Position numbers and translations under genes: made by a program. From Zoogloeaceae bacterium (GTDB taxonomy: Bacteria; Pseudomonadota; Gammaproteobacteria; Burkholderiales; Rhodocyclaceae): a stretch of DNA of 64,000 bases. The stretch spans positions 1 through 64,000 of the forward strand of contig JAITMP010000045.1 of assembly GCA_031277315.1 (NCBI GenBank), in the 5' to 3' direction. The notes below the pieces were generated by a model. It had not been told where the DNA came from. It worked only from the letters and a program-made list of their open reading frames with translations, and ran no database searches. This document shows, one piece after another, positions 52,973 to 63,415 of the stretch; positions within the stretch are counted from its first letter, which is position 1, and each line of letters opens with the position of its first letter.

Positions 52973-55744
52973 ATGCCGACATTGCTGCTGGTCGACGGCT
53001 CGTCGTACCTCTACCGCGCTTTCCACGCCCTGCCCGACTTGCGCAACAAGGCCGGCGAGCCGACCGGCGCGGCCTACGGCGTCATCAACATGCTACGCCG
53101 TCTGGATAGCGACTTCAAGGCGGAATATCGCGCCTGTGTCTTCGACGCCAAGGGCAAGACGTTCCGCGACGACTGGTATCCCGATTACAAGGCGCAGCGG
53201 CCGCCGATGCCGGACGATCTTGTGCGCCAGATCGCGCCGCTGCATGCGTGCATCCGCGCGCTCGGCTGGCCGCTGCTTTCCGTCGAAGGCGTCGAGGCTG
53301 ACGATGTCATCGGCACATTGGCGCGCGAGGCCGCCGCCCAAGACATCGAGGTCGTGATTTCCACCGGCGACAAGGATCTCGCGCAACTCGTCGGCCCGCG
53401 CGTGCGGCTGGTCAACACCATGAGCGGCGAAGTGCTCGACGAAGCCGGCGTGCTGGCCAAGTTCGGCGTCGGCCCGGAGCGGATCGTCGACTACTTCACG
53501 CTCGTCGGCGACAGCGTCGACAACGTGCCGGGCGTGGACAAGGTCGGCCCGAAGACGGCGGCGAAGTGGCTGCAAGCGTATGGCTCGCTCGATGCGCTGG
53601 TCGCCCGCGCCGATGAGATCGGCGGCAAGGTCGGCGAGAACCTGCGCCGGCATCTGGATTTTCTGCCGCTGGGCCGGAAGCTCGTCACTGTGGTGTGCGA
53701 TCTCCCGCTGCCGGTCGGCGTCAGCGGCCTGCAGCCGGCGCCGCCGGACAAGGCGGCGCTCGCCGATTTGTTCTCGCGTCTGGAATTCAAAACCTGGCTG
53801 CGCGAACTCGATGCCGCCGCGCCTGCCACTGCATCCGCCACTGTACCCGCCACTGCATCCGCCGCCGGAAAGCAAGCCACGGCGGAAACGCCGCCATCGT
53901 CATCCGCCGGCCCTGAGCCGCAGCCGGACGGCGCGCACCGCGCCGGCTACGAGACGATTCTCGACGAGGCCGCGCTCGAACGCTGGCTGCGGAAACTCGA
54001 TGCCGCGCCGCTCGCCGCCTTCGATACCGAAGCCACCAGTCTCGATTCGATGCAGGCGCGTCTGGTCGGCCTCTCTTTCGCCCTGGCGCCGGGCGACGCC
54101 GCCTATCTGCCGCTCGCCCACCGCTATGCCGCCGTGCCGCAGCAGCTTGATTTCGACGCGACGCTGGCGAAGCTGAAACCCTGGCTCGAATCGCCGCGCC
54201 ACGCCAAGGTCGGGCAGAACCTGAAGTACGACATGCACGTGCTGGCCAACCACGGCATCCGTCTCGATGGCGTGGCGCACGACACCCTGCTCGAATCGTA
54301 TGTCATTGAATCCGACAAGCGCCACGACATGGATTCGCTGGCGCTGCGCCACCTCGGCCTGACGACCATCAAGTATGACGAAGTCACCGGCAAGGGCGCC
54401 GGCCGCATCGGCTTCGAGCAAGTCGACATCGCCCGCGCCGCCGAGTACGCGGCGGAAGATGCCGATGTCACGCTGCGCCTGCACGCCGCGCTCTTGCCGC
54501 GCCTGCAAGCGGCGCCGCAACTGGCGGCGCTCTATGGCGACATCGAAATGCCGGTGATGCAGATTCTGTTTCGCATGGAGCGCAACGGCGTCCTCATCGA
54601 CGCCGCCCGCCTCGAACGCCAGAGTCAGCAACTCGGACTGCGCATGCTGGAGATCGAAGCGCAGGCGCACGCCGCCGCGAAGCAGCCGTTCAACCTGAAC
54701 TCGCCGAAGCAGATTCAGGAAATCCTTTTCGAGCGCGAACAGTTGCCGGTGCTGAAGAAAACACCCTCCGGCGCGCCCTCCACCGACGAGGAAGTTCTCG
54801 AACAACTCGCCCTCGATTACCCGCTGCCGAAGCTGATTCTCGATTATCGCGGCCTCGCCAAACTCAAGAGCACGTATGCCGACAAGCTGCCGCGCATGCT
54901 CGATGCCGCCAGCGGCCGCGTGCACACCCATTTCTCGCAGGCCGTGGTCGTCACCGGACGGCTCGCCAGTTCCGAACCGAATTTGCAGAATATTCCGGTG
55001 CGCACCGAGGAAGGCCGGCGCATCCGCCAGGCTTTCGTTGCGTCTCCCGGCGCGCGCATCGTTTCCGCCGATTACTCGCAGATCGAGTTGCGCATCATGG
55101 CCCACCTGTCGGGCGACAAGGGGCTGTGCGACGCCTTCGCCGCTGGCGAGGACATCCACCGCGCCACCGCCACCGAAGTGTTCGGCGCAGCGCCGGCGGC
55201 CGTCACCAGCGAGCAGCGCCGCTACGCCAAAGTCATCAACTTCGGCCTCATCTACGGCATGTCGGCCTTCGGTCTGGCGCGTCAACTCGGGCTTGAGCGC
55301 GGCGCGGCGCAAGCCTATATCGACCGCTATTTCGCCCGCTATCCCGGCGTCGCCGAGTACATGGAAACGACGCGCCTGCAGGCGCGCGAGCGCGGCTATG
55401 TCGAAACGGTTTTTGGCCGGCGGCTGTGGCTGCCGGAAATACACGCCTCCGCGCCGGCCCGGCGTCAGGCCGCCGAGCGCGCCGCCATCAACGCACCGAT
55501 GCAAGGCACCGCCGCCGACATCATCAAGCTGGCGATGATCGCCGTGCAGCGCTGGCTGGACGAAGCGCGGCTGCGTGCGCTGCTGATCCTGCAAGTGCAC
55601 GACGAACTGGTGCTGGAAGTGCCGGAAGCCGAACTCGACGCCGTGCGCGAGGAACTACCGAAGCTGATGGCCGGCGTCGCCCAACTCTCCGTTCCCCTGA
55701 TCGCCGGCGTCGGCGTCGGCGCGAATTGGGACGAGGCGCACTGA
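52973..55744 (+). CDS. polA: DNA polymerase I
   Basis: A 923-residue three-domain polymerase. The 5'-3' exonuclease (1-280) has LLVDGSSYLYRAFHA and VEADDVIGTLA. The 3'-5' exonuclease is probably active, with AAFDTEATSLD and YAAEDADVTLRLH intact. The polymerase domain has ADYSQIELRIMAHLSGD, RRYAKVINFGLIYGMS and QVHDELVLEVPE. The linker after the first domain (about 285-320) is low-complexity Ala/Thr/Pro and contains a 12-bp tandem repeat. It functions in repair and Okazaki fragment processing. Confidence 0.97.
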   Translation: MPTLLLVDGSSYLYRAFHALPDLRNKAGEPTGAAYGVINMLRRLDSDFKAEYRACVFDAKGKTFRDDWYPDYKAQRPPMPDDLVRQIAPLHACIRALGWPLLSVEGVEADDVIGTLAREAAAQDIEVVISTGDKDLAQLVGPRVRLVNTMSGEVLDEAGVLAKFGVGPERIVDYFTLVGDSVDNVPGVDKVGPKTAAKWLQAYGSLDALVARADEIGGKVGENLRRHLDFLPLGRKLVTVVCDLPLPVGVSGLQPAPPDKAALADLFSRLEFKTWLRELDAAAPATASATVPATASAAGKQATAETPPSSSAGPEPQPDGAHRAGYETILDEAALERWLRKLDAAPLAAFDTEATSLDSMQARLVGLSFALAPGDAAYLPLAHRYAAVPQQLDFDATLAKLKPWLESPRHAKVGQNLKYDMHVLANHGIRLDGVAHDTLLESYVIESDKRHDMDSLALRHLGLTTIKYDEVTGKGAGRIGFEQVDIARAAEYAAEDADVTLRLHAALLPRLQAAPQLAALYGDIEMPVMQILFRMERNGVLIDAARLERQSQQLGLRMLEIEAQAHAAAKQPFNLNSPKQIQEILFEREQLPVLKKTPSGAPSTDEEVLEQLALDYPLPKLILDYRGLAKLKSTYADKLPRMLDAASGRVHTHFSQAVVVTGRLASSEPNLQNIPVRTEEGRRIRQAFVASPGARIVSADYSQIELRIMAHLSGDKGLCDAFAAGEDIHRATATEVFGAAPAAVTSEQRRYAKVINFGLIYGMSAFGLARQLGLERGAAQAYIDRYFARYPGVAEYMETTRLQARERGYVETVFGRRLWLPEIHASAPARRQAAERAAINAPMQGTAADIIKLAMIAVQRWLDEARLRALLILQVHDELVLEVPEAELDAVREELPKLMAGVAQLSVPLIAGVGVGANWDEAH
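53827..53862 (+). repeat. 12-bp tandem repeat in the polA linker
   Basis: CACTGCATCCGC, CACTGTACCCGC and CACTGCATCCGC lie head to tail. In frame they encode ATAS-ATVP-ATAS in the linker between the 5'-3' and 3'-5' exonuclease domains. Confidence 0.85.
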
Positions 55745-55771
55745 ACCCGGATCGCCGCCGCCGTCAGCGGC

Positions 55772-56665
55772 TCAATTGTCTTCCGGCACGTCTTCCAGCA
55801 CCCCGAGCAGATATTTGCCGTAGCCGCTGTTGTTGAGCGGTTCGGCGAGGCGGCGGAGTTGGGCGGCGTCGATGTAGCCCATGCGCCAGGCGATTTCTTC
55901 GGGGGCGGCGATTTTCAGCCCCTGGCGTTTTTCGATGGTCTGCACGAAGAGTGAGGCTTCGATGAGGGATTCGTGCGTGCCGGTGTCGAGCCAGGCATGA
56001 CCGCGCCCCATCGTCACCACGTTGAGCATGCCCAGATCGAGGTAGCAGCGGTTGACGTCGGTGATTTCCAGTTCGCCGCGCGGCGAGGGCTTGAGGCTGG
56101 CGGCGATGTCGCACACCTGTTCGTCATAAAAATAGAGGCCGGTGACGGCGTAGCGCGAGCGCGGTTTGGCCGGCTTTTCCTCGATGCTGACGGCGCGGCC
56201 ATCGGCGCCGAATTCGATCACGCCGTAGCGGTGCGGGTCGTGCACCGGATAGGCAAACACGGACGCGCCTTGTGCGCGCGCCGCCGCGCCTTGCAGATCG
56301 CCTTGCAGGTCGTGGCCGTGGAAGATGTTGTCGCCGAGCACGAGGGCGCTCGCCGCGCCGCCGATGAAATCGCGGCCGATGAGGAAGGCTTGGGCGAGGC
56401 CCTCCGGCTTCGGTTGCACGGCGTAGGAGAGCGACAGCCCCCAGTGGGCGCCGTCGCCGAGCAGTTGCGCGAAGCGCGGCGTGTCCTGCGGCGTGGAGAT
56501 GACGAGAATGTCGCGGATGCCGGCGAGCATCAGGGTCGACAGCGGATAGTAGATCATCGGTTTGTCATAGATCGGCAGCATTTGCTTCGAGACTGCCAGC
56601 GTTGCCGGCCAGAGCCGGGTGCCGGAGCCGCCGGCGAGGATGATGCCTTTTCTGTTTGTCGTCAT
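55772..56665 (-). CDS. rmlA: Glucose-1-phosphate thymidylyltransferase
   Basis: A 297-residue nucleotidyltransferase making dTDP-glucose. [49 protein letters not shown] and [14 protein letters not shown] are typical of RmlA. It is the last gene of rmlCDBA and lies 4 bases after the rmlB stop. Its product route feeds both dTDP-rhamnose and the FdtA/FdtB branch. Confidence 0.96.
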   Translation of the reverse strand: MTTNRKGIILAGGSGTRLWPATLAVSKQMLPIYDKPMIYYPLSTLMLAGIRDILVISTPQDTPRFAQLLGDGAHWGLSLSYAVQPKPEGLAQAFLIGRDFIGGAASALVLGDNIFHGHDLQGDLQGAAARAQGASVFAYPVHDPHRYGVIEFGADGRAVSIEEKPAKPRSRYAVTGLYFYDEQVCDIAASLKPSPRGELEITDVNRCYLDLGMLNVVTMGRGHAWLDTGTHESLIEASLFVQTIEKRQGLKIAAPEEIAWRMGYIDAAQLRRLAEPLNNSGYGKYLLGVLEDVPEDN

Positions 56666-56669
56666 GGTG

Positions 56670-57728
56670 TCAATCCGCATAGTGTTGCGCGATCCAGTCG
56701 CGGTACGCGCCGCTGGCGACGCGCTCGATCCAGTCGCGGTGGCCGAGATACCAGCGCACCGTTTTTTCGATGCCGCTATCGAAACTTTCCTGCGGACGCC
56801 AGCCGAGCGCGCGTTCGAGCTTGGCGGCGTTCATGGCGTAGCGGCGGTCGTGGCCGGGGCGGTCTTTGACGAACGTGATCAACTGTTCGTGCGGCGCGAC
56901 GGGTGAAGCGGGATGCAGCCGGTCGAGCAGCCCGCAGAGGGTTTTCACCACCGCCAGATTGCTCATCTCGGCGCCGCCGCCGATGTTGTAGACCTCGCCC
57001 GGCGCGCCCCTTTCCAGCACGGCGCGGATCGCCGCGCAGTGGTCGCCGACGTAGAGCCAGTCGCGCACATTGAGGCCGTCGCCGTAGATCGGCAGCGGCT
57101 TGCCGGCGATGGCGTTGAGAATGACGAGCGGAATCAGCTTTTCCGGAAATTGATACGGCCCGTAGTTGTTCGAGCAGTTGGTGGTCAGCGTCGGCAGGCC
57201 GTAAGTGTGATGGTAGGCGCGCACCAGATGATCGGAAGCCGCTTTCGAGGCCGAGTAAGGGCTGTTCGGCTGATACGGATGCGTCTCGGCGAAAGCCGGC
57301 TCATCCGCGTCGAGCGAGCCATACACTTCATCGGTGGAAACATGCAGAAAGCGAAACGCCGCTTTCGCTTCGCCGGTGAGCGAGGACCAGTAGGCGCGCG
57401 CCGCTTCGAGCAGGATGAAGGTGCCGTTGATGTTGGTGCGGATGAATTCAGCCGGGCCGTGGATGGAGCGGTCGACGTGGCTCTCGGCGGCGAAATGCAC
57501 GATGGCGCGCGGCGTGTGACGGCGCAGGAGCGCGTCCACCTGCGCCGCGTCGTTGATGTCGCCGCGAATGAAAATGTGGCGCGCGTCCTCGCGCAGACCA
57601 GCCAGATTTTCCGGGTTGCCGGCATACGTGAGCTTGTCGAGATTGACGACCGGTTCGCCGTTCTCGCGCAGCCAGTCGATGACGAAATTCGAGCCGATGA
57701 AGCCGGCGCCGCCGGTAACGAGGATCAT
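56670..57728 (-). CDS. rmlB: dTDP-glucose 4,6-dehydratase
   Basis: A 352-residue dehydratase. [49 protein letters not shown] and [20 protein letters not shown] are diagnostic for RmlB. ATG 57728 overlaps the rmlD stop (ATGA). It makes dTDP-4-keto-6-deoxyglucose, the branch point to rhamnose and to the 3-amino sugar. Confidence 0.97.
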   Translation of the reverse strand: MILVTGGAGFIGSNFVIDWLRENGEPVVNLDKLTYAGNPENLAGLREDARHIFIRGDINDAAQVDALLRRHTPRAIVHFAAESHVDRSIHGPAEFIRTNINGTFILLEAARAYWSSLTGEAKAAFRFLHVSTDEVYGSLDADEPAFAETHPYQPNSPYSASKAASDHLVRAYHHTYGLPTLTTNCSNNYGPYQFPEKLIPLVILNAIAGKPLPIYGDGLNVRDWLYVGDHCAAIRAVLERGAPGEVYNIGGGAEMSNLAVVKTLCGLLDRLHPASPVAPHEQLITFVKDRPGHDRRYAMNAAKLERALGWRPQESFDSGIEKTVRWYLGHRDWIERVASGAYRDWIAQHYAD

Positions 57729-58609
57729 CGCGGTATCTCTTCCAGGCAAAGTTGCAGACTGTCGCGCCAGTCGGGGAGGGCGAGGCCGAAGCGGGCGCGG
57801 AAGGCATCGGTGGCGAGACGGGAATTGGCCGGCCGCCGCGCCGGCGTCGGATAGTCGGCGGTCGTGATCGGCGTGATGCGCTGAACGCGCAGGCCATCGT
57901 CTCCGCCGCGCCCGGCGAGAATGGCGCTGGCGAAACCGTGCCAGCTTGTCTCGCCGCCGGCGGCGAGGTGGAAAACGCCGCTCTCGAAATGGCCGTCGCG
58001 CCGTTCCCGCAGCGCCTGCCGCAGCGCGTGCGCCGTCGCGTCGGCGATGAAACGCGCCCAGGTCGGCGCGCCGATCTGGTCGGCGACGATGCGCAATTCC
58101 TCGCGCTCGGCGGCGAGCCGCAGAATGGTGCGCAGGAAGTTGACGCCGCGCGCGGCATAGATCCAGCTGGCGCGGAAAATCAGATGATCGGCGCCGGCGG
58201 CGCGGATGCCTTCCTCGCCCGCCAGCTTGCTGCGGCCATAGACGCCGAGCGGATGAACCGGATCAGTCTCGACATAGGGCGCGGTCTTGGCGCCGTCGAA
58301 AACATAATCCGTCGAATAGTGGATCAGCAGGGCGCCGCGCTGCGCCGCTTGCCGCGCCAGCCGCGCCGGAGCGGCGGCATTCACGGCGTCGGCCTGCTCC
58401 GGTTCGCGCTCGGCCTGATCCACCGCCGTGTACGCGGCGGCGTTGATGATGACATCGGGTTGTATCGCGGCGCAGGCGCGGTCTATGGCATCGGCATTGG
58501 CGAGATCGAGTTCGTCACGGCCGACGGCAGTGACATGGCCGAGCGGCAGCAAGGCCCGCCGCAATTCCCAGCCGACCTGGCCGTCTTTTCCCGTCAGCAG
58601 GATGTTCAT
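57725..58609 (-). CDS. rmlD: dTDP-4-dehydrorhamnose reductase
   Basis: A 294-residue reductase giving dTDP-L-rhamnose. [35 protein letters not shown], the [11 protein letters not shown] block and [13 protein letters not shown] are present. It overlaps rmlC by 4 bases and rmlB by 4 bases. Confidence 0.96.
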   Translation of the reverse strand: MNILLTGKDGQVGWELRRALLPLGHVTAVGRDELDLANADAIDRACAAIQPDVIINAAAYTAVDQAEREPEQADAVNAAAPARLARQAAQRGALLIHYSTDYVFDGAKTAPYVETDPVHPLGVYGRSKLAGEEGIRAAGADHLIFRASWIYAARGVNFLRTILRLAAEREELRIVADQIGAPTWARFIADATAHALRQALRERRDGHFESGVFHLAAGGETSWHGFASAILAGRGGDDGLRVQRITPITTADYPTPARRPANSRLATDAFRARFGLALPDWRDSLQLCLEEIPR

Positions 58610-59154
58610 GGATACAACTCCGCCACGGCGAACGGCAGGCCCGCGGCGTCCTTGGCCGAGAGCGTCGGCGCGCCGCCCGCCAGCGGCCAGGGAACGGCCA
58701 GTTCGGGGTCGTTCCAGATGATGCAGCGTTCATGTTCCGGCGCGTAGTAGTCGGTGGCCTTGTAGAGAAAATCCGCCGTTTCCGTGAGCGTCAGAAAACC
58801 GTGGGCGAGGCCCGGCGGCAGCCAGAACAGACGCCGGTTGTCGCCGGAGAGTTCGACGCAGGCCGTCTTGCCGAAAGTCGGCGAACCGCGGCGGAGATCG
58901 ACGGCGACATCGAACACCGCGCCCTGCGTCACGCGCACCAGCTTGCCTTGCGGTTGCGCCAACTGGTAGTGCAGGCCGCGCAGCACGCCGCGCGCCGAGC
59001 GGGAATGGTTGTCCTGCACGAATTCGGCGCGAATCCCGGCGGCCTCCGCCAGCAGGCGCCGGTTGTAGCTTTCGAGGAAGAAGCCGCGCGCGTCGCCGAA
59101 CACGTCCGGTTCGAGAATCAGCGCGTCGTGAATGGCGGTGCGGATGACGTTCAT
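58606..59154 (-). CDS. rmlC: dTDP-4-dehydrorhamnose 3,5-epimerase
   Basis: A 182-residue cupin-fold epimerase. ALILEPDVFGDARGFFLESYN, FVQDNHSRSARGVLRGLHYQ with the catalytic His, and WLPPGLAHGFLTL and YYAPEHERCIIWNDP are typical of RmlC. It starts 11 bases after the cobC stop, so the rml genes appear to continue the cobTSC transcript. Confidence 0.96.
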   Translation of the reverse strand: MNVIRTAIHDALILEPDVFGDARGFFLESYNRRLLAEAAGIRAEFVQDNHSRSARGVLRGLHYQLAQPQGKLVRVTQGAVFDVAVDLRRGSPTFGKTACVELSGDNRRLFWLPPGLAHGFLTLTETADFLYKATDYYAPEHERCIIWNDPELAVPWPLAGGAPTLSAKDAAGLPFAVAELYP

Positions 59155-59165
59155 GGACGGCGATT

Positions 59166-59741
59166 CTACTTGCGATTCAGGTATTCCACCCGCAACACCG
59201 CGCTGTTCATGTCGCTTTCCGCGTCGAGAATCACCTTGCTCACGGCGCCGAATTCAAAGACGAGGCGCGGCCAGCGCCGTGGCGGCACTTCCAGCCAGTG
59301 CGCGAACAGCACGCGCAGCAAGCCGGCGTGGCTGACGACGGCGGCGGCCGGCGCGCCGCCGCGCCGCAGTTCGTCGAAAAAATCCAGCGCCCGCGCCAGC
59401 ATCGCCGCCGCCGATTCGCCGCCGGGCGGCGCGGAATCGAGAATGTCGGCGGCCCAGGCGTCGAAGGCGGCGCGTTCAATGTCGTCCCAGCGCTGCAATT
59501 CCCACTCGCCGAAATCCATTTCGACGAGACGGGCGTCGGTGACGGGCGCCGGCGACAATGCCTCGGCCAGACTGCGGCAGCGCATGAGCGGGCTGGTGTA
59601 GACCGGGATGCCGTCCGGCAGCAAGCCGCGCAGCCGCGCCGCGCTGGCGGCGGGCGGCGCAGCGAGGCCGATGTCGCTGCGGCCATAGCAAGTGCCTTCC
59701 GGCACTGCCGGCGGCGGATGGCGGATCAGGAAAAGTTCCAT
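59166..59741 (-). CDS. cobC: Histidine phosphatase, probable alpha-ribazole phosphatase (CobC-like)
   Basis: A 191-residue histidine phosphatase. The catalytic [20 protein letters not shown] carries the phospho-acceptor His (RHP rather than RHG), and a second His occurs in VVSHAGLLRVLFAHWL. The GTCYGRSDIGL block is typical of CobC, which dephosphorylates alpha-ribazole phosphate or the cobalamin phosphate. It overlaps cobS by 16 bases, which supports the assignment. Confidence 0.88.
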   Translation of the reverse strand: MELFLIRHPPPAVPEGTCYGRSDIGLAAPPAASAARLRGLLPDGIPVYTSPLMRCRSLAEALSPAPVTDARLVEMDFGEWELQRWDDIERAAFDAWAADILDSAPPGGESAAAMLARALDFFDELRRGGAPAAAVVSHAGLLRVLFAHWLEVPPRRWPRLVFEFGAVSKVILDAESDMNSAVLRVEYLNRK

Positions 59742-60499
59742 GCCGCGACCACAAAGCCGAGATAGAGCGCGAGTTCGGCGAACTGCTGCGCCGCGCCGAG
59801 GCAGTCGCCGGTGTAGCCGCCGATGCGCCGGACGAAGTAACGCGCCGCCAGCAGCGTCGTCAGCGCCGCCAGCAGCAGACCGGCGGCGGCGGCTTGCCAG
59901 GGCAGCAGGGCGAGCGGCACGAGGCCGGACAGCGCGGCCACGGCGAGGCTGCCGCCGCTCATGCCCACCGCCAGCGGCTTGGCCCGCGCCGAATCGTCCT
60001 CGCGCGCGTAGTCGAGCGAGAAAATCAGCAGCGCGGAAAACAAGCGCGAGGCGGCGTGGCCGGCGACGAGCGCCGGCGCGATCCATGCATCGGGCAGTTC
60101 GTGGAGCGCGTTGAATTTCGTCAGCAGCATCAGCGCGACGGCCAGCGCGCCGTAGCTGCCGATGCGCGAATCCTTCATGATCGCCAGCGCCTGTTCCTTG
60201 GTCCAGCCGCCGCCGAAGCCGTCCACCGTGTCCGCCAGGCCGTCTTCGTGGAAAGCGCCGGTGACGAGCAGCGTCGCCGCCATGCTCAACAGCAGCGCCA
60301 GCGAAACCGGCAGCGCGGCGGCGGCGAGTAGAAACGCCAGCGCGCCGAGCGCGCCGACGAGGATGCCGACGAGCGGGAAATAGCGCGTCGCGCCGTCGAG
60401 CGCCGCCTGCGAATGCCCGACCCACGCCGGCACCGGCACGCGCGTGAAGAAGCGCACGGCGCCGAAGAAATACTCGGCTTCACGCCGCATGCGTCGCAT
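59726..60499 (-). CDS. cobS: Adenosylcobinamide-GDP ribazoletransferase CobS
   Basis: An integral membrane enzyme joining adenosylcobinamide-GDP and alpha-ribazole to form cobalamin. [14 protein letters not shown], the metal-binding [19 protein letters not shown], and [13 protein letters not shown] are intact. Helices fill the rest. From ATG 60499 it has 257 residues. An ATG at 60574 would add a Thr/Gln/Pro-rich extension ([12 protein letters not shown]) encoded by 12-bp repeats that also belong to cobT, so I prefer the shorter form, which overlaps cobT by 20 bases. Confidence 0.9.
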   Translation of the reverse strand: MRRMRREAEYFFGAVRFFTRVPVPAWVGHSQAALDGATRYFPLVGILVGALGALAFLLAAAALPVSLALLLSMAATLLVTGAFHEDGLADTVDGFGGGWTKEQALAIMKDSRIGSYGALAVALMLLTKFNALHELPDAWIAPALVAGHAASRLFSALLIFSLDYAREDDSARAKPLAVGMSGGSLAVAALSGLVPLALLPWQAAAAGLLLAALTTLLAARYFVRRIGGYTGDCLGAAQQFAELALYLGFVVAAWNFS

Positions 60500-61637
60500 C
60501 GGCCGCGCCGGTGGCTGTGTCGGTGGCTGTGTCAGTGGCTGTGTCGATTGCTGCGGCGGGGTTGTCGCCGGCATCGCTCACGCCCGCCGATTCAAAGCTG
60601 GCCATCTCGTTGAGAAAGGCGGCGGCAGCGCGCACCAAGGGCCAGGCGAGCGCGGCGCCGGTGCCTTCACCGAGCCGCAAATCCATGTCGAGCAATGGCC
60701 GCGCGCCGAGGTGTTCGAGTTGCAGGCGATGGCCGCGCTCTTGCGAGCGATGCGAGAAGACGCAGTATTGCAGCAGCGCCGGATGCAGCGTTGCCGCCGT
60801 GAGCAGGGCCGAGGTGACGATGAAGCCGTCGATCAACAGCAGCATTTTCCGTTCGGCGGCGGCGAGCATGCCGCCGGCCAGCATGGCGATCTCGAAGCCG
60901 CCGAAGCGCGCCAGCACCGGCAGGGGCGCGTGCTCGCCGCGATAAGCGTCCGCCGCTTGCCGCAGCAAGACGAGCTTGCGCGCCAGACCGGCGTCGTCCA
61001 GCCCGGTGCCGCGCCCGACGCAATCGGCAAGCGGAATGCCGGCCAGACAATGCGTGATGAGCGAGGCCGAGGCGGTGTTGCCGATGCCCATTTCGCCGAA
61101 GCCGATGACGTTGCAGCCGCGCGCGTGAATGTCGGCGACGAGTTGCGCGCCGCGCCCGATGGCCGCCGCGCATTGCGCCGCGCTCATGGCCGCGCCTTCG
61201 AGATAGTTCGCCGTGCCGTGGGGGGCGATCTTGGCGTCGATCAGATTCTCGCGCTGACCGAAATCATGCGCCACGCCGGCGTCCGCCACCGTCAGCGCGA
61301 GGCCGTTGGCGCGGGCGAAAACGTTGATCGCCGCGCCGCCGGCGAGAAAATTTTCCACCATCTGCCAGGTGACATCCTGCGGGAAGGCGGAAATGCCCGC
61401 TTTCGCCGCGCCGTGATCGCCGGCGCAGACCAGAATGTGCGGCAGGCGCAGCGTCGGCGTCAGCGTCTGCTGGATGAGGCCGATCTGCAGCGCCAGCGCC
61501 TCCAGACGGCCCAGCGCGCCCTGCGGCTTGGTTTTCCGGTCGATCTTGTGCCGGAGCGCCGCCGCGATCGCCGGGTCGGGCGCGGCGATATTGAAAGCGG
61601 CTGAAGAAAAGGCATCCGCCGTGTCTGGGGAAGGCAT
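60480..61637 (-). CDS. cobT: Nicotinate-nucleotide-dimethylbenzimidazole phosphoribosyltransferase CobT
   Basis: A 385-residue enzyme activating the lower ligand of cobalamin. [56 protein letters not shown] in adjoining blocks, [23 protein letters not shown] and the catalytic Glu region [26 protein letters not shown] are present. The C-terminus carries an extra Thr/Ala/Asp tail ([13 protein letters not shown]) from 12-bp repeats. ATG 61637 is preceded by AAAGGA. It begins the apparent cobTSC-rmlCDBA transcript. Confidence 0.94.
   Translation of the reverse strand: MPSPDTADAFSSAAFNIAAPDPAIAAALRHKIDRKTKPQGALGRLEALALQIGLIQQTLTPTLRLPHILVCAGDHGAAKAGISAFPQDVTWQMVENFLAGGAAINVFARANGLALTVADAGVAHDFGQRENLIDAKIAPHGTANYLEGAAMSAAQCAAAIGRGAQLVADIHARGCNVIGFGEMGIGNTASASLITHCLAGIPLADCVGRGTGLDDAGLARKLVLLRQAADAYRGEHAPLPVLARFGGFEIAMLAGGMLAAAERKMLLLIDGFIVTSALLTAATLHPALLQYCVFSHRSQERGHRLQLEHLGARPLLDMDLRLGEGTGAALAWPLVRAAAAFLNEMASFESAGVSDAGDNPAAAIDTATDTATDTATGAADATHAA
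60511..60558. repeat. 12-bp tandem repeat at the cobT/cobS junction
   Basis: Three units GTGGCTGTGTCG/A (60511-60546) and a degenerate fourth (60547-60558). In cobT they encode the C-terminal DTAT repeats. If the longer cobS start is used they are read in a second frame as well. Confidence 0.85.
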
Positions 61638-61690
61638 CCGATTCGTCCTTTCGAGGTATGCGCGATGCGGGCGGGCGCGCCACGGATTCG

Positions 61691-61726
61691 CGCCGTGTTT
61701 TACGCCGTGTTTCACGCTGTGCCTCA
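61691..61726. repeat. 12-bp tandem repeat between cobT and cobU
   Basis: CGCCGTGTTTTA, CGCCGTGTTTCA and CGCTGTGCCTCA lie head to tail in the 166-base divergent gap. No cobalamin riboswitch was found in this gap. Confidence 0.75.
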
Positions 61727-61803
61727 TCTCGCCCGACCGGGCCGGATTATCCCTGCCCGCCGCGCGCGGCGCAACCGCGGCAACCATGCTACCCTGCCGC
61801 GCC

Positions 61804-62373
61804 ATGAAGGAATTCATCATCGGCGGCGCCCGCTCGGGCAAAAGCGCGCTGGCGGAACAGCGCGCGCAGACATCCCATGTGCAATCCGGTTCGCATATCG
61901 TCTACATCGCCACCGCGCAGGCCGGCGACGCGGAAATGGCGCGCCGCATCGCCCATCACCGCGCGCGCAGACCGGCGCAGTGGGATTGCGTCGAAGCGCC
62001 GCTGGAACTCGCCGCCGCCTTGCGCGCCCATGCCGACGACAACGCCTGCCTCGTCGTCGACTGTCTGACGCTCTGGCTTGCCAATCTGTTTTTCGCCGGC
62101 GCCGCCGCCGCGCAGGCCGAAGCCGGCGCCGCGCCCGATTGCGCGCTGCTTGCCGGCGAAACCACGGCGCTCATCGAAACGCTGCCGCGCTTGCCGGGCC
62201 GCGTGATTCTCGTCAGCAATGAAGTCGGCTGCGGCATCGTGCCGCCGCAGCCGCTGCCGCGCCTGTTCGCCGACGAACAGGGGCGGCTCAACCAGCGCGT
62301 CGCCGCTGTTTGCGAGCGCGTCACGCTGGTCGCCGCCGGGCTGCCGCTGGAACTCAAACCGTGCGCGGATTGA
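61804..62373 (+). CDS. cobU: Adenosylcobinamide kinase / guanylyltransferase CobU
   Basis: A 189-residue bifunctional enzyme that phosphorylates adenosylcobinamide and adds GMP. The P-loop [15 protein letters not shown], the guanylylated-His region [30 protein letters not shown] and [31 protein letters not shown] in adjoining blocks are diagnostic. It is divergent from cobT and overlaps btuF by 13 bases. Confidence 0.95.
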   Translation: MKEFIIGGARSGKSALAEQRAQTSHVQSGSHIVYIATAQAGDAEMARRIAHHRARRPAQWDCVEAPLELAAALRAHADDNACLVVDCLTLWLANLFFAGAAAAQAEAGAAPDCALLAGETTALIETLPRLPGRVILVSNEVGCGIVPPQPLPRLFADEQGRLNQRVAAVCERVTLVAAGLPLELKPCAD

Positions 62374-63233
62374 TTATTCTGTTTGTTTTCTTTTGCGCGT
62401 CGGCATGGGCGGACATCACCGTGCGCGACGACGCCGGCCGCGCTGTGCGGCTGGCGCAACCGGCGACGCGCATCCTCAGCCTCTCGCCCGACATGACGGA
62501 AAACCTGTTCGCCATCGGCGTCGGCGACCGCGTCGTCGGCACGGTGGAATTCAGCAACTACCCGCCGCCGGCGCGCGCCCTGCCGCGCATCGGCGGCTAC
62601 GAGCGCATCGACCTGGAAGCGGCGCTGGCGCTCAAGCCCGATCTCGTCATCGCCTGGCAGAGCGGCAACAGCCCGCAGCAAGTGGCGAAGCTGATCGCCC
62701 TCGGCCTGCCGGTCTACCTCGCCCAGCCCGGCCGCATCGAGGATGTGACGACGACGCTGGAACGGCTGGGCGAACTGACCGGCGCGGGCGCCGCCGCGCA
62801 GACGGTCGCGGCGCGTTTCGCCGCCCGCGTCGCCGCCCTGCGCGCGCGCTACGGCGAACGTCCAACCGTGCGCAGCTTCTATCAGGTGTGGGACCGCCCG
62901 CTTACCACCATCGGCGGGCGGCAGGCGATTTCCGACGCGCTGCGGCTGTGCGGCGGCGAAAACATCTTCGCCCATCTCAAGCCGCTGGCGGCGGAAGTCA
63001 CGCTCGAAGCCGTGCTCGAAGCCGATCCCGAAGCCATCATCGCCAGCGGCATGGACGAAGCGCGACCGCAATGGCTGGATGCATGGCGCCGCTGGCCGGC
63101 GCTGACGGCGGTGGCGCGCAACAACCTGTTCTTCGTCCCCCCCGATCACCTGCAACGCCACACCCCGCGCCTCGCCGACGGCATCACCGCGCTCTGCGCC
63201 CATCTCGAAACCGCCCGCGCCCGGCGGCGGTGA
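62361..63233 (+). CDS. btuF: Cobalamin-binding periplasmic protein (BtuF-like)
   Basis: A 290-residue helical-backbone substrate-binding protein. The signal peptide ([14 protein letters not shown]) is followed by ITVRDDAGRAVRLAQPATRILSLSPDMTENLFAIG in adjoining blocks, YERIDLEAALALKPDLVIAW and a C-terminal lobe. This class binds cobalamin or Fe-chelates; the cobU neighbour points to corrinoids. It starts at GTG 62361, inside the end of cobU. No BtuC or BtuD gene is in the window. Confidence 0.85.
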   Translation: MRGLIILFVFFCASAWADITVRDDAGRAVRLAQPATRILSLSPDMTENLFAIGVGDRVVGTVEFSNYPPPARALPRIGGYERIDLEAALALKPDLVIAWQSGNSPQQVAKLIALGLPVYLAQPGRIEDVTTTLERLGELTGAGAAAQTVAARFAARVAALRARYGERPTVRSFYQVWDRPLTTIGGRQAISDALRLCGGENIFAHLKPLAAEVTLEAVLEADPEAIIASGMDEARPQWLDAWRRWPALTAVARNNLFFVPPDHLQRHTPRLADGITALCAHLETARARRR

Positions 63234-63415
63234 TGCGGACAAATATGCGCTGTTGCCCGGAAAAAGCTGTGCGCATGGAAAACCGGGTTAAACAGTTTGA
63301 CATGGAGCGTTATGAGCTACTCTCTTTGGTAAAAGGGTAGGTAAGATGAGCGAGGAAACCAAGCTACTCTAGGCCAACTTTTTAAACTGTTTTTTATCTG
63401 TGATTTGGTCCCTTT
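63234..63415. other. A+T-richer intergenic stretch without a clear gene
   Basis: After btuF the base composition drops. A short open frame (about 63238-63340, containing MENRVKQFDMERYELLSLVK) is present but has no recognised family and no clear ribosome site. It could be a relic or chance. TTGACATGGAG around 63296 is a possible -35 region, but no matching -10 was assigned. Confidence 0.35.

Noticed and set aside
60500-60574. N-terminal Thr/Gln/Pro extension of CobS
   Set aside because: It is read from the cobT tandem repeat in another frame. CobS proteins normally begin close to the RFFTRVPVP block, so the start at 60499 is preferred.
61638-61803. Cobalamin riboswitch between cobT and cobU
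   Set aside because: No B12-box or the conserved GCCACTG-type core was found on either strand; the gap is dominated by a 12-bp tandem repeat.
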